The notes under the pieces are model-generated. The model had not been told where the DNA came from and made no database searches. It was given only the letters and a program-made list of their open reading frames with translations. Shown here one piece after another: positions 49,547 through 58,492 of a stretch of 64,000 nucleotides of DNA. Within the stretch, counting starts at the first letter, position 1. Each line of letters begins with the position of its first letter. The stretch lies in contig NZ_CP117520.1 of assembly GCF_028621895.1 (NCBI RefSeq), forward strand, positions 1,426,001 to 1,490,000, in the 5' to 3' direction. The DNA is from Acinetobacter sp. GSS19. Its GTDB lineage: Bacteria > Pseudomonadota > Gammaproteobacteria > Pseudomonadales > Moraxellaceae. Position numbers and translations under genes: made by a program.

Positions 49547-49783
49547 TTATAAGGGTTTATCCTGCACAAGAATCGGCTTGTTTAAATCAGAATTTAGCTT
49601 TTGCAAATGATGAGGATTCGTCTGCACTCGCTTTAAAGACTGTTTCGCTTCTTGGATCACCTGCATCATTCTTTGTCGTTTGTCACGTTGTATTTTTGAA
49701 TAAGTTGCATGCCCAATCAACAATACACCACCGACAGCTGCAAGTAATAGGATTTTTTTTATATGGGTATTTCTATCGTTCAT
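49547..49783 (-). CDS. Single-span small membrane protein, unknown
   Basis: The 78-residue protein has a short polar N-terminus, one hydrophobic span (KKILLLAAVGGVLLIGHATY, about 9-28) and a basic, Gln-rich helical tail (SKIQRDKRQRMMQVIQEAKQSLKRV). Spacing and composition resemble the protein at 49929-50117 (KILL..., H at the end of the span, then a Gln/Arg-rich helix ending in EAKQ or EAEQ). No family is recognised. Coding potential is supported by this resemblance. Confidence 0.6.
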   Translation of the reverse strand: MNDRNTHIKKILLLAAVGGVLLIGHATYSKIQRDKRQRMMQVIQEAKQSLKRVQTNPHHLQKLNSDLNKPILVQDKPL

Positions 49784-49928
49784 ATTTGAGCTCGTAGTAA
49801 AGCGCTTCTTTGCAATGGTTATAGCATTGTTTTACTCGCGTATTGTTATTCTGTCTAAATAGATCCAGCCTTATTTGCAAAATTTTATTAAAAAATAAGG
49901 GGATTCATTTTTTATTGAGGCCGAGGTG

Positions 49929-50117
49929 CTAATGCTGCTGTTTAAAACCTGCCGGTATAATATTTCTATGCAGCTTTTCATTTTCATGAACCTGCTCAGC
50001 TTCTGCAAGCATACGAATAAATTCTTGTTGCTGTCGATGCTGTGCTTCTTGCCAAGCGACATGAGCCACTAAAACCAATGTGGCTACAAAAAAGATCAAT
50101 AAGATTTTTGTTCTCAT
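49929..50117 (-). CDS. Single-span small membrane protein, unknown
   Basis: The 62-residue protein is one membrane span (KILLIFFVATLVLVAHVAW, about 4-22) followed by a Gln/Glu-rich helix (EAQHRQQQEFIRMLAEAEQVHENEK). The start at 50117 has an excellent ribosome binding site (GGGAGG about 6 bases upstream); a longer frame to 50201 lacks one. It looks like a paralogue of the 78-residue protein downstream. No function is known to me. Confidence 0.65.
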   Translation of the reverse strand: MRTKILLIFFVATLVLVAHVAWQEAQHRQQQEFIRMLAEAEQVHENEKLHRNIIPAGFKQQH

Positions 50118-50351
50118 TGTCTTTCCTCCCTTTCCATAGCAAAGATCTAAATACATTATTTTATCTTTTGGTAAACTAAATTTTTTCATGATGAATTTCA
50201 ATTATTTTAAATGACTTAAAATTCTATATGCAATTCAACATATTGATTTTAATAGCGGCAACTATACCTATACATCACTATACCAGTGTGATTATTTTGT
50301 TATGAGTTTTTAACTTTAGGTTAATTCAAGTTGGAAAAATGCAATAAAAAA

Positions 50352-50365
50352 GCCTCCAAGGAGGC
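50352..50365 (-). terminator. Terminator after the 50410 gene
   Basis: GCCTC/GAGGC stem with a T6 tract on the minus strand, 45 bases after the stop. Confidence 0.7.
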
Positions 50366-50409
50366 AATTTCAAAATGGTTGAATGTATTCAGCTGAGCAA
50401 CTCAAATAA

Positions 50410-51165
50410 TTATGAATAAAGCGTCAAAAATAGTGCTAAGGCTCTTTCCTGCATGGTAATTTTTTGAGCGTGGGTCTGTTGAATTCCTTTTTGCATTGCT
50501 TGGAATTGGCTTAACTTTGCTGGATCTTCAAATTGCAGTTGGCCATTTTCAATAGTCCAAGCATTTTCTTTCAATAAACGCAGCATCTCTCGTCTTACCG
50601 CAAGATTTTTCTTTTCCAGATTCAGAATCTGTTCTTGAGTTTTTACATATTGGGTAAAAAATTGATCAAAGTTCTGATGAAAATGATTCGTCTTGTTATG
50701 CGTGGATAATTCAATCTGGTTCGCATCAATTAATAACTGATCAAACATTTCAGATTTTTCGCGATACATTTCCACAAATAGCAAATCAACTTGATTCAAA
50801 GTAACTTCGGCTTGTATCAAAGTTGGATCTTGCTGGAGATAAGCCACGGTAAACAATTCATTTAACTTTAATTGGTTCTTTTTCTCACGATAACGGTTTT
50901 CAAAGCTGAGACTACGCTTAAAGTATTTTGTCATAAGGTGTTCGATACGCTCATAATCGCCGCTTAACTCCACCTCTTTGATCTGCAAATCAATAATGGT
51001 GCTGGGATTTACTGCCTGCTTCTTGAATAAACTCACACTATGCTGAAAGTGGCTTTCAAATTCCTGAAAACTTTGCCGTACCTGGTAAAGATACACGCCT
51101 ACCCCGACCAAAATGGCAATACCAAATAAGCTAGTGATCAAAAAAAGGTTGGTGGATTTATTCAT
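50410..51165 (-). CDS. Membrane-anchored helical protein of unknown function
   Basis: The 251-residue protein has an N-terminal membrane span (LFLITSLFGIAILVGVGVYLY, about 6-26) and an extracytoplasmic, mostly helical region with heptad-like Leu/Gln spacing throughout (NLEKKNLAVRREMLRLLKENAW). Its shape recalls a chemoreceptor-type four-helix sensor without its cytosolic part. The start at 51165 (MNKSTNLFLI) places the span at the N-terminus; an upstream frame to 51258 adds a sequence with no resemblance to a signal. No family is recognised. Confidence 0.7.
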   Translation of the reverse strand: MNKSTNLFLITSLFGIAILVGVGVYLYQVRQSFQEFESHFQHSVSLFKKQAVNPSTIIDLQIKEVELSGDYERIEHLMTKYFKRSLSFENRYREKKNQLKLNELFTVAYLQQDPTLIQAEVTLNQVDLLFVEMYREKSEMFDQLLIDANQIELSTHNKTNHFHQNFDQFFTQYVKTQEQILNLEKKNLAVRREMLRLLKENAWTIENGQLQFEDPAKLSQFQAMQKGIQQTHAQKITMQERALALFLTLYS

Positions 51166-51529
51166 TGTTACCCAAGCTTTATTGCAAAAGAGAGAATGGC
51201 TTCCAGCCTCAATCTTATCTTGTTGATAGCTGAAAATATTTTGTGATGAATTTAACAAAAATACATAATATTATCAAATAAAATCACATTTTATAATCTA
51301 TTCTCATGAGTATTAAGCCTTTTATTTTATTTGAAATTTAATCTCATTTCTGTATAAAAACACAGGATTATGCTATGTATGGATGATTACACTTTTACTA
51401 TTGCATGCATGAGATCAGCCAAAAAGCTGCAAAAGATTCACAATTCTCAAGCGACAAAAAACCCTCTTGTAAGAGGGTTTTTTTATCAAACGTATTTTAA
51501 ACGTTTAGAGCCGCTTGGCTGATATCAGA
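51166..51529. other. Intergenic region with csp terminator
   Basis: A 364-base AT-rich gap between the helical membrane protein gene and the second cold-shock gene. Only the terminator at 51456-51484 is recognised. Confidence 0.5.
51456..51484 (-). terminator. Terminator after the second cold-shock gene
   Basis: AACCCTC/GAGGGTT stem with flanking A/T tracts, about 45 bases after the stop. Confidence 0.8.
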
Positions 51530-51739
51530 TTAAAGTACTGAAATTGCGCTAGCTTGCGCACCTTTTTTACCATTTACAATGGCAAATTGGACACGTTGAC
51601 CTTCATAAAGAACTTTGAAACCATTGCTGGCGATTTCGCTATAGTGTGCAAAAACGTCTTCGCCTGAGTCAGCTTGAATAAAACCAAAACCTTTAGTTTC
51701 ATTAAACCATTTAACGGTACCGGTTACTGTATTTGACAT
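51530..51739 (-). CDS. Cold-shock protein (CspA family), second copy
   Basis: The 69-residue OB-fold protein begins [33 protein letters not shown] and contains both RNA-binding motifs (KGFGFI and VFAHY). The start at 51739 is clear from family alignment; the frame is open for 46 more codons upstream but that extension has no csp resemblance. It differs from the copy at 13927 at many positions, including Ala in place of Val before the RNP2 His. It has a long AT-rich leader typical of csp genes. Confidence 0.9.
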   Translation of the reverse strand: MSNTVTGTVKWFNETKGFGFIQADSGEDVFAHYSEIASNGFKVLYEGQRVQFAIVNGKKGAQASAISVL

Positions 51740-51941
51740 AGTATTTATCCTATTTTTAAAAAATTTTTCGTTGGATTGTTCCAACCATGAACCTAAAACA
51801 ATACTTTTTGCAACGAAGAATCTGATAAAACGAAGGATTGAAAAAAAACTACGAAATGAAAAGATTGGCGATAACAAGCGTATTATTTTTTTAGTTAGAA
51901 TTCACTATACAGGTTTCTTCTGTATAAGCAATATAAATTTT

Positions 51942-52160
51942 TCAATTAACCCGGTAGAGCTGATTAAATTCAGCATAAAAGCTCTTACCATCTAGATTAA
52001 AATGAATGGTTTCACCGGATTCAAGTTCAATTAATTTTCCGACCTCAACCCATAAGGTTCCGGTCATAGAATTTTGTTGTCTTTTTAAGGGTATGATTTT
52101 CACATTAATTTGATTGCCATTACGAGCCGTAGCAAGATGCCATTCATTTAAAATTTTCAA
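51942..52160 (-). CDS. Small protein of unknown function
   Basis: Up to 72 residues, beta-strand-rich in pattern (INVKIIPLKRQQ, TGTLWVEVGKLIELESGETIHFNL, FYAEFNQLYRVN). The only in-frame start at the left end is TTG at 52160, with no good ribosome binding site; an ATG at residue 31 would leave 42 residues. The coding call is therefore tentative. It lies upstream of the second csp gene on the same strand. No family is recognised. Confidence 0.45.
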   Translation of the reverse strand: MKILNEWHLATARNGNQINVKIIPLKRQQNSMTGTLWVEVGKLIELESGETIHFNLDGKSFYAEFNQLYRVN

Positions 52161-52322
52161 TATATAGACTCAATCAATGAGCTTATGTGACTTAACAAAG
52201 GTATTAAAATCAATAAATTTAAATAATATTTTTACTGAGCTTAGGATTATTATCAAGCGTATTGTTTTCATGAAATACATAGATCATGAAGAAATATTGA
52301 GGAATCACAGTAAGCAGGAATT

Positions 52323-52399
<77 letters not shown>

Positions 52400-52838
52400 A
52401 TGGTGAGATAGCGTTATACGCCCTTTACGGAGGTAAAGCAAATCGTTTTCAAATTTATTTTAAAAATATATTTTTTATTTCTACGTTTAACTAAAAAGAT
52501 TCCTAATATATTCATCTTAACTTATTAAAAGACCTCATCTTAATTGCTTTTCTAACAACTTGATTTATAAAATTAAAAACAAAAAAGAGATTTATAAAAA
52601 TTTAATAAAATTTACTTTTTTTAATTTTTTACATTTAATTAATACACTTAAACCTATTAATAAACCCAAAAAATACAGTCAATTTAATTTTAAAAAGGAC
52701 TTTTCATATTGTTGAAAATAGAAAAATCTATGCGATTGTATTAGATAAGGATTATTAAATAAACAATCCCTATGCATTAAAGAACTTGTAAATTTTTTCT
52801 AAAACTATCTGTACTTAAAATCTCTCTAGATGAATGAC
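52400..52838. other. AT-rich intergenic region
   Basis: About 439 bases of very A/T-rich DNA with homopolymer A and T runs between tRNA-fMet and the M48 lipoprotein gene. No reading frame, hairpin terminator or repeat was found. It could be a spacer or a relic of an insertion. Confidence 0.5.
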
Positions 52839-53621
52839 TTAGGATACAGAAACTGGCGTTGCAGAAATGGATGAATTTCTCGTATTGAGTGAATCACGTA
52901 ATGCTTCCATCTTGATCACATATTGTTGAATACGCTTCAGGCGTTCTTCATATTGTGGATGTGAACTCAACAAAGGGGGGGTCGCACTCGCTCTCTCAGA
53001 TTTTTTCATTAATGCTTCCGTACGCCGAATCAGTTGATCGGTTTTTTGCCAAAAACTAATTGCTGAAGCTGGCTCATACCCTGCACGTGTCATAATTTCC
53101 AGACCTAACTGATCCGCTTCCAATTCGAGATTCCGGTTATGCCCGGTAAAAGTTCCCAGGTTCAGAATTGAGGCCTTTTCACGGCCATGTTGCCGCACAA
53201 TATGCGCCATTTCATGGGCAATTAAAGTGGCGAGTTCATCATCGGTAAAGGTTGGATCAATAATAAATGAGGTACTCACCACAATCTGTCCACTCGCCAC
53301 CGAAACAGCATTTGGATAATTATTTAGATTTGCATTGATTTGCCAATCAATTTTTCTTTTCCCACTCATCATCGCTTCTGCGTATGGAATGAGAACCTGC
53401 ATGATTTCGGTTAATCGGCTATTAGTAATATAGGTATGATTGGCTTTGGCCTCACGCGCATATTGCTCATAGCGGCTTTGAGCCGCACTTTCGACTACAG
53501 ATTGCGGAACAAACATCAACTGTTTACGATTTACACCTGAATTAGTCTGTGTGGTACTGACACACGCTGTCAGACTGAGCATTGCAGATACAGAGAGCAT
53601 CAAGAATGACTTTTGAATCAT
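52839..53621 (-). CDS. M48 family metalloprotease, lipoprotein, second copy
   Basis: The 260-residue protein has a lipoprotein signal (LMLSVSAMLSLTAC) and an M48 domain with HEMAH in ATLIAHEMAHIVRQHGREK, preceded by NAVSVASGQIVVST and followed by ELEADQLGLEIMTRAGYEP. All zinc ligands are present. It is paralogous to the protein at 34358-35143 (same size and order of motifs). An envelope quality-control role is inferred. It is divergent from the large light-sensor gene across a 610-base gap. Confidence 0.88.
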   Translation of the reverse strand: MIQKSFLMLSVSAMLSLTACVSTTQTNSGVNRKQLMFVPQSVVESAAQSRYEQYAREAKANHTYITNSRLTEIMQVLIPYAEAMMSGKRKIDWQINANLNNYPNAVSVASGQIVVSTSFIIDPTFTDDELATLIAHEMAHIVRQHGREKASILNLGTFTGHNRNLELEADQLGLEIMTRAGYEPASAISFWQKTDQLIRRTEALMKKSERASATPPLLSSHPQYEERLKRIQQYVIKMEALRDSLNTRNSSISATPVSVS

Positions 53622-54231
53622 GCGGTTTTCCTGAAGGGAGAATCTGAGTAAACATGCGGAGAAATGTGTAAAGCATCGGCGATCGATGAAGGACTGAAGA
53701 CGTTTAACTCTTCATTCAACCCGAATTGAAAGCGCCATAAGTTTCTTATGAATCACACAAGAAATAAAGTTATTTTTGAGATAAAACTTTTATGTTTGAT
53801 CTTGCGGTTTAACATAAAAATAACACTGACAAAAAAATCAGAAAAAGAATTTAAAAATCAAAATTCTAATTTGAATAGATGCTCATTAGAATGATCCAAA
53901 AATAGGTTTTCTAATTTAAAATGCCTACTACTCTGTGAATTCCACTACTAATCTATTTCACAAATAAATCGATATCCAATTGAATAAAAAAGATTTATCC
54001 AAATAAATTAAGCTAAAATATCTACTCAGTTTGCTCGATTCACTCACTTAGCTAATCCAATGATTCAAATACCTTCCAAAAAATCGAACCGTAAAGCCGT
54101 AGCGGGATTTTGAGTTTAAATACTCTGGAATTAAAATCCTCATAAGGTGATGATATTTTAAACATCACAAGCATTATCCTGCTAAAATAATATTTATAAA
54201 GGGTCGATTTTTATCATATTAGGGATGCTGA
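53622..54231. other. Large intergenic region upstream of the LOV-EAL gene
   Basis: A 610-base AT-rich region between divergent genes. It contains an inverted repeat GTTATTTTT...AAAAATAAC (53769-53824) and GTGATG-N10-CATCAC (54147-54168), the latter about 65 bases before the coding region and a candidate operator or leader hairpin. No gene or known RNA was found. Confidence 0.5.
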
Positions 54232-56814
54232 ATGTTTGATAAAAACAATGAACTAGATACCTTACTTATTCTGGATTTACTCGGTCAAAAGGCAGATTTG
54301 ACAGTCGTGCTGGATATGGTGACGAATTGGCTAGAAAGCCTGATCCCTGATGCCTTGGTTTCGGTAATGTTGTATTCAGAAGAAGAGCAGCACCTTAACC
54401 TGATCAGTGGCGGACAACATTTCTCTGCTCTTTATAAAGACGCCATAAAAGATTTAAAAATCGGCCCGCAAATAGGAGCATGTGGTGCCGCTGCCTTTGA
54501 GCGTAAAATGGTGATCTGTGAAAATCTAGCAACCGATCCAAATTGGCAACCTTATCAGGAATTGATCCAGCGAGACAATATTGCCGCCTGCTGGTCGGTT
54601 CCCATTATCAATGCTCAAGGCGTCTTGTACGGCACATTTGCAACTTATTATCGTCATCCTAAACCACCGACCGATTTTCATATCAAGCTGTTGCAACGTG
54701 CAGCCTCTCTCGTGGCTCTCGGGATGGACCTGCATGATGAGCGTCGGCAAAAAATCGCAATGCACGAGAAATACCGTTCATTCTTTGATCATCATCCGGA
54801 TGGGGTTTTTGAGCATGACCTGGAAGGCTATATCCGTGATGCCAATATGACCTCAAAGCAAATTAGTGGCTTTGCACTGAAACAAATCTATGGTCTGCAT
54901 TATTCACAAGTGATTCTGCCTGAATATTTACAGACTGCAAAAGCGGCTTTTGAGCGTGCTGTAGCGGGTGATATCCAGCGCATCGAAATTCAGGCCTATC
55001 GGGAATCGGGGCAAAGCTACTGGATTGATTTAACCTATTTGCCGATTTTCAATGATCAAAAGATTGTCGGGGTTTTTGGTGTGGTTCGAGACATCAGCCA
55101 GCGCCGTATGACGGAAGAGTATTTACGCCTGTTGAAACGTGGTGTTGATGCAAACCCACATGGCATTATCATCACGGAAGCAACTGAAGATAACCCAATT
55201 GTGTACGTCAATCCGGCCTTTACCCAGATTACCGGTTATACAGAAGAAGAAACTCTAGGACGCAACTGCCGTTTTCTACAGGGACCTGAAACAGATCAGG
55301 TGATTGTGCAGCATATTCAACAGGCTATTACCGAACGACGTGAAATTAAAACCCTGTTAAAAAATTATCGCAAAGACGGTAGCTGGTTTTGGAACCAGCT
55401 GATCCTGAGTCCGGTTCTCGATGAGCAAGGTATTTGTACGCACTTTATTAGTATTCAACAAGACATCACGCAACAACGCATTGATGAAGAATATATTAAT
55501 TATCAACGCACCCATGATTCGTTAACTGGCCTCGCCAACCGTCAAACATTTGAAGAACAGCTTGATCTGGCTTTTCACCTACAACATAACAGCTCTCATC
55601 CACTGATCGTGTTATATATTGAGCTGGATGATTTCCGTCCACTGAATGAAAGTTTGGGGTATTTTCTTGGGGATCAGCTGCTTAGATTGATCGCTAAACG
55701 TTTACACTCGGTGCTGCAACCCGACGACGTGCTATCACGCTTTGCCGGTGGTGAGTTTGCCCTATTATTAAATAAATCTCGCACACAACAACAGGCAGCT
55801 GAAATTGCCGAGGACATTCTGCGCTTGTTAGCAGCACCATTTAATGTAGATGATCATAATATCCATCTCAGTGCCAGTATAGGGATTGCGCTAGATACCA
55901 GAAACAATCTGGATTTCCAGGAGCTTCTGCAACATGCGATGCAAGCCATGCACCATGCAAAAAATGAAGGCGGCAATACTTGGGTATGGTATGCAGATCA
56001 TCGAAAATTGGAGGTAGCTGTGGATTATGCACAGCTACGCCATGAGTTGATGATTGCCCTACAAGAGCAACAATTCCAGCTTTTCTACCAGCCAATCATT
56101 GATAGTATCAGCGGACAGATTACAGGGGTCGAAGCCTTGATCCGCTGGCATCATCCCGAACAAGGTCTCATCTCCCCGGCTTTATTTATTCCGCTCGCTG
56201 AACGTACCGGGCAAATTATTGCGATCGGGCATTGGGTACTACAGCAGGCCTGCAAAGATATCGTACAGCTGAATCTAGGCAGAACTCGTCCACTCAGTGT
56301 TGCTGTCAATATTTCTCCGCTACAATTTAGACGCACAGGTTTCCTCAACGAGCTGCAAGAGGTGCTTGCTGAGCATCAGCTCAACCCAGAGTTACTCAAA
56401 ATCGAAGTTACCGAAGGGGTTTTGATTATGGGTGCAGAGCGTTCAATTGAACTGTTGAAGTCGATACGTGCTTTGGGAATCAAGGTCGCGATTGATGACT
56501 TTGGTACAGGATATTCAAGCCTGAGTTATCTGCGCCAACTGCCAATAGATGAACTCAAACTGGATCGTAGCTTTATTCAGCATTTGGCTGAACATCAAGA
56601 TGATGCAGCAATTGTCGATGCGATTATCAGTATGGCCAATACTCTTGATTTAACTGTCGTGGCAGAAGGTGTTGAAACTGCTGAACAAGTTGAGTTTTTA
56701 CAACAGCATCAATGCAAATATTTACAAGGTTTTTATTTTGCCCGACCGGTTTCATTGCAGGATTTGACGGTGATTTTAACCAACCATCGCTTTAATCAGA
56801 GTCCAGCTTCTTAA
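54232..56814 (+). CDS. GAF-PAS-LOV-GGDEF-EAL protein: predicted blue-light-controlled c-di-GMP phosphodiesterase
   Basis: The 860-residue cytosolic protein has, in order, a GAF domain (about 15-165), a PAS domain (about 175-295), a LOV domain (about 300-420), GGDEF (about 425-595) and EAL (about 605-850). The LOV domain shows GRNCRFLQ (343-350, photoactive Cys346), Asn378 and Asn388 in KNYRKDGSWFWN and Gln409 in FISIQQDIT, the full flavin set. The GGDEF signature is AGGEF (505-509), lacking the catalytic acid, so cyclase activity is unlikely. The EAL set is intact: EALIR (634-638), Asn693, Glu725, DDFGTG (755-760), Lys776, Glu812, Gln832. No membrane span. It is monocistronic, AGGG precedes the ATG. 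Confidence 0.9.
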   Translation: MFDKNNELDTLLILDLLGQKADLTVVLDMVTNWLESLIPDALVSVMLYSEEEQHLNLISGGQHFSALYKDAIKDLKIGPQIGACGAAAFERKMVICENLATDPNWQPYQELIQRDNIAACWSVPIINAQGVLYGTFATYYRHPKPPTDFHIKLLQRAASLVALGMDLHDERRQKIAMHEKYRSFFDHHPDGVFEHDLEGYIRDANMTSKQISGFALKQIYGLHYSQVILPEYLQTAKAAFERAVAGDIQRIEIQAYRESGQSYWIDLTYLPIFNDQKIVGVFGVVRDISQRRMTEEYLRLLKRGVDANPHGIIITEATEDNPIVYVNPAFTQITGYTEEETLGRNCRFLQGPETDQVIVQHIQQAITERREIKTLLKNYRKDGSWFWNQLILSPVLDEQGICTHFISIQQDITQQRIDEEYINYQRTHDSLTGLANRQTFEEQLDLAFHLQHNSSHPLIVLYIELDDFRPLNESLGYFLGDQLLRLIAKRLHSVLQPDDVLSRFAGGEFALLLNKSRTQQQAAEIAEDILRLLAAPFNVDDHNIHLSASIGIALDTRNNLDFQELLQHAMQAMHHAKNEGGNTWVWYADHRKLEVAVDYAQLRHELMIALQEQQFQLFYQPIIDSISGQITGVEALIRWHHPEQGLISPALFIPLAERTGQIIAIGHWVLQQACKDIVQLNLGRTRPLSVAVNISPLQFRRTGFLNELQEVLAEHQLNPELLKIEVTEGVLIMGAERSIELLKSIRALGIKVAIDDFGTGYSSLSYLRQLPIDELKLDRSFIQHLAEHQDDAAIVDAIISMANTLDLTVVAEGVETAEQVEFLQQHQCKYLQGFYFARPVSLQDLTVILTNHRFNQSPAS

Positions 56815-57261
56815 TCCTTTAAAAACGGATTAGGTCAATGATCTCGCCTAATCCGACAAATCGACTCCTGAATCATTCAAGAGTGTCATCCTTATGAGAA
56901 TCGCTCAGGACTGACGCACTCAATAAGAATGGTCACCACGTAAAGTGGGATGAAAATCCTGTAACCGACCCTATAATGCCAAGTAGCACTCGTACGCCCG
57001 TGTGCATCACAATTCTGGGAACCGTTGGTTACGACAGGTGTGTTTCCAGTTGTTTTCTGAATAAACCGGTGGAATATGCCCTCTCATACAATGTAATACG
57101 GTCTATTTTTAAACACAAAGTTGCTGACTGGTTCAGATTCTGCTATTGACTAGAATGCATGCCAATCATTTCCACTACCACAATTCCGTAGAATTGCTAT
57201 TTTCAATTCAGCCCAAATGAATGGTTCTACATTTTGCTGACTTCAACCTGGAGAAACGTTG
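56815..57261. other. Intergenic region with structured, unassigned segment
   Basis: About 447 bases. It contains a minus-strand terminator (56826-56855) with no known minus-strand gene before it, stacked inverted repeats at 56931-57032, and two short overlapping minus-strand frames (26 and 24 codons, TGATG overlap near 57010). See findings. The right end must contain the tehB-like promoter. Confidence 0.5.
56826..56855 (-). terminator. Minus-strand terminator without an assigned gene
   Basis: Perfect 9-base stem CGGATTAGG/CCTAATCCG with a 12-base loop. Read on the minus strand it is followed by TTTTT. It lies after the end of the plus-strand LOV-EAL gene, which it may also serve weakly. Confidence 0.55.
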
Positions 57262-58137
57262 ATGGAACACCTCGTCTGCTACAAGCAATTACCAGTCTGG
57301 ACACATGACACTATCCCTGCGGGTTTCCAGCAAGCGCACAACACCAAAGTAGGGACTTGGGCAAAATTGCAGATTCTGCAAGGTGAAATCCATTTTGCCA
57401 TGCTAGATGAAAGCGGCACGATCGTTTCAGAACATGTCTTTTCGGTCGCGCATCAACCTCCATTTATTGAGCCACAAGCCTGGCACAAAATTGTTTCGAG
57501 CAGTGAAGATGTACGGTGTCAGTTAAGTTTTTACTGTGAGCCAACGGACTATTTTTCCAAAAAATATCAGCTCACTGCAGTCCATTCCGAAATCCGTGAA
57601 GCGCTATCGCAACTCCATCCCGCCAAGGCACTGGATGTGGGCTGCGGTACAGGGCGTAATGCGTTGTTTTTAAGTCAACAGGGGTTCGAGGTCGATGCCT
57701 GGGATATTAATCCAAAGAGCCTGCAGAAATTGAATGAAATTCTGGATGCGGAACAGGTCTCAAACATTCACACAGCTCTTCGTGATCTGAATCAGAACCC
57801 GAATATTTCTACATCGTATGATTTTATCTATTGCACCGTGGTGATGATGTTTTTGCAGCCCGAAACCATTCCTCAACTGATCCAACAAATGCAACAAGCC
57901 ACTCAGACCAATGGCTTCAATCTGATTGTCTGTGCCATGGATACTCCAGATTATCCTGCACGGCCTGATTTTCCCTTTGCGTTTAAACCAGGTGAATTGA
58001 GCAGCTATTATCAAGGCTGGAAGATTTTAAAATACAATGAAAATGTTGGTGAACTGCATCGCACCAATGCAGCCGGGCAACGGATCAAGCAACGATTTGC
58101 GACGCTTTTTGCACAGAAAATCACTGCGAATGAATAG
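57262..58137 (+). CDS. tehB: TehB-like SAM-dependent methyltransferase with N-terminal DUF1971
   Basis: The 291-residue protein has an N-terminal cupin-like DUF1971 domain (about 5-85, LPVWTHDTIPAGFQQAHNTK) fused to a Rossmann methyltransferase (LDVGCGTGRNALFLSQQGFEVDAWD). This is the long form of TehB, which volatilises or detoxifies tellurite and related chalcogens using SAM. The start at 57262 has GGAG 8 bases upstream. No tehA gene is adjacent. Its proximity to the arsenic region suggests a metalloid-resistance neighbourhood. Confidence 0.87.
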   Translation: MEHLVCYKQLPVWTHDTIPAGFQQAHNTKVGTWAKLQILQGEIHFAMLDESGTIVSEHVFSVAHQPPFIEPQAWHKIVSSSEDVRCQLSFYCEPTDYFSKKYQLTAVHSEIREALSQLHPAKALDVGCGTGRNALFLSQQGFEVDAWDINPKSLQKLNEILDAEQVSNIHTALRDLNQNPNISTSYDFIYCTVVMMFLQPETIPQLIQQMQQATQTNGFNLIVCAMDTPDYPARPDFPFAFKPGELSSYYQGWKILKYNENVGELHRTNAAGQRIKQRFATLFAQKITANE

Positions 58138-58492
58138 TCAAAAGGAAAGTTCCGGCAATTAGAGGAAGGGACTGATGTGCCATTTCTCTCTCTTTTCATG
58201 CCAATTGTGCATGGAAAACAAGATGATCCATGTCTAGATCTTTTAGCTAAAATCATCAAAAACATAAAACCTGTATTGGTCAGGACATAGAGATAGCCAC
58301 TCACCGTTAGACTACCTTCTTACGTCATTTTATTGCTTCAGGCACCTTTAAAATAAAAGCCACCTCATGTTGAGGCGGCTGTTGGACGGTGATGCTGTTG
58401 AATATCCAGCTTTAAATCATTTCTATAACAAAAAACAATTCAGCTCATCTGCCTGAACGCGAAATTATCAATATGTTTCCGATGCAGATATA
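58138..58492. other. Intergenic region between tehB and the ars operon
   Basis: A 355-base gap between convergent genes. It holds the ars operon terminator (58358-58380). I see no other gene or element. Confidence 0.5.
58358..58380 (-). terminator. Terminator of the arsR-arsC-acr3-arsH operon
   Basis: AGCC-A-CCTCA/TGAGG-C-GGCT stem with one mismatch and a TTTTATTTT tract on the minus strand. Confidence 0.65.

Noticed and set aside
52402..52838. Replication origin or integration site beside tRNA-fMet
   Set aside because: AT-rich, but no DnaA boxes, integrase gene or direct repeat of the tRNA 3' end was recognised.
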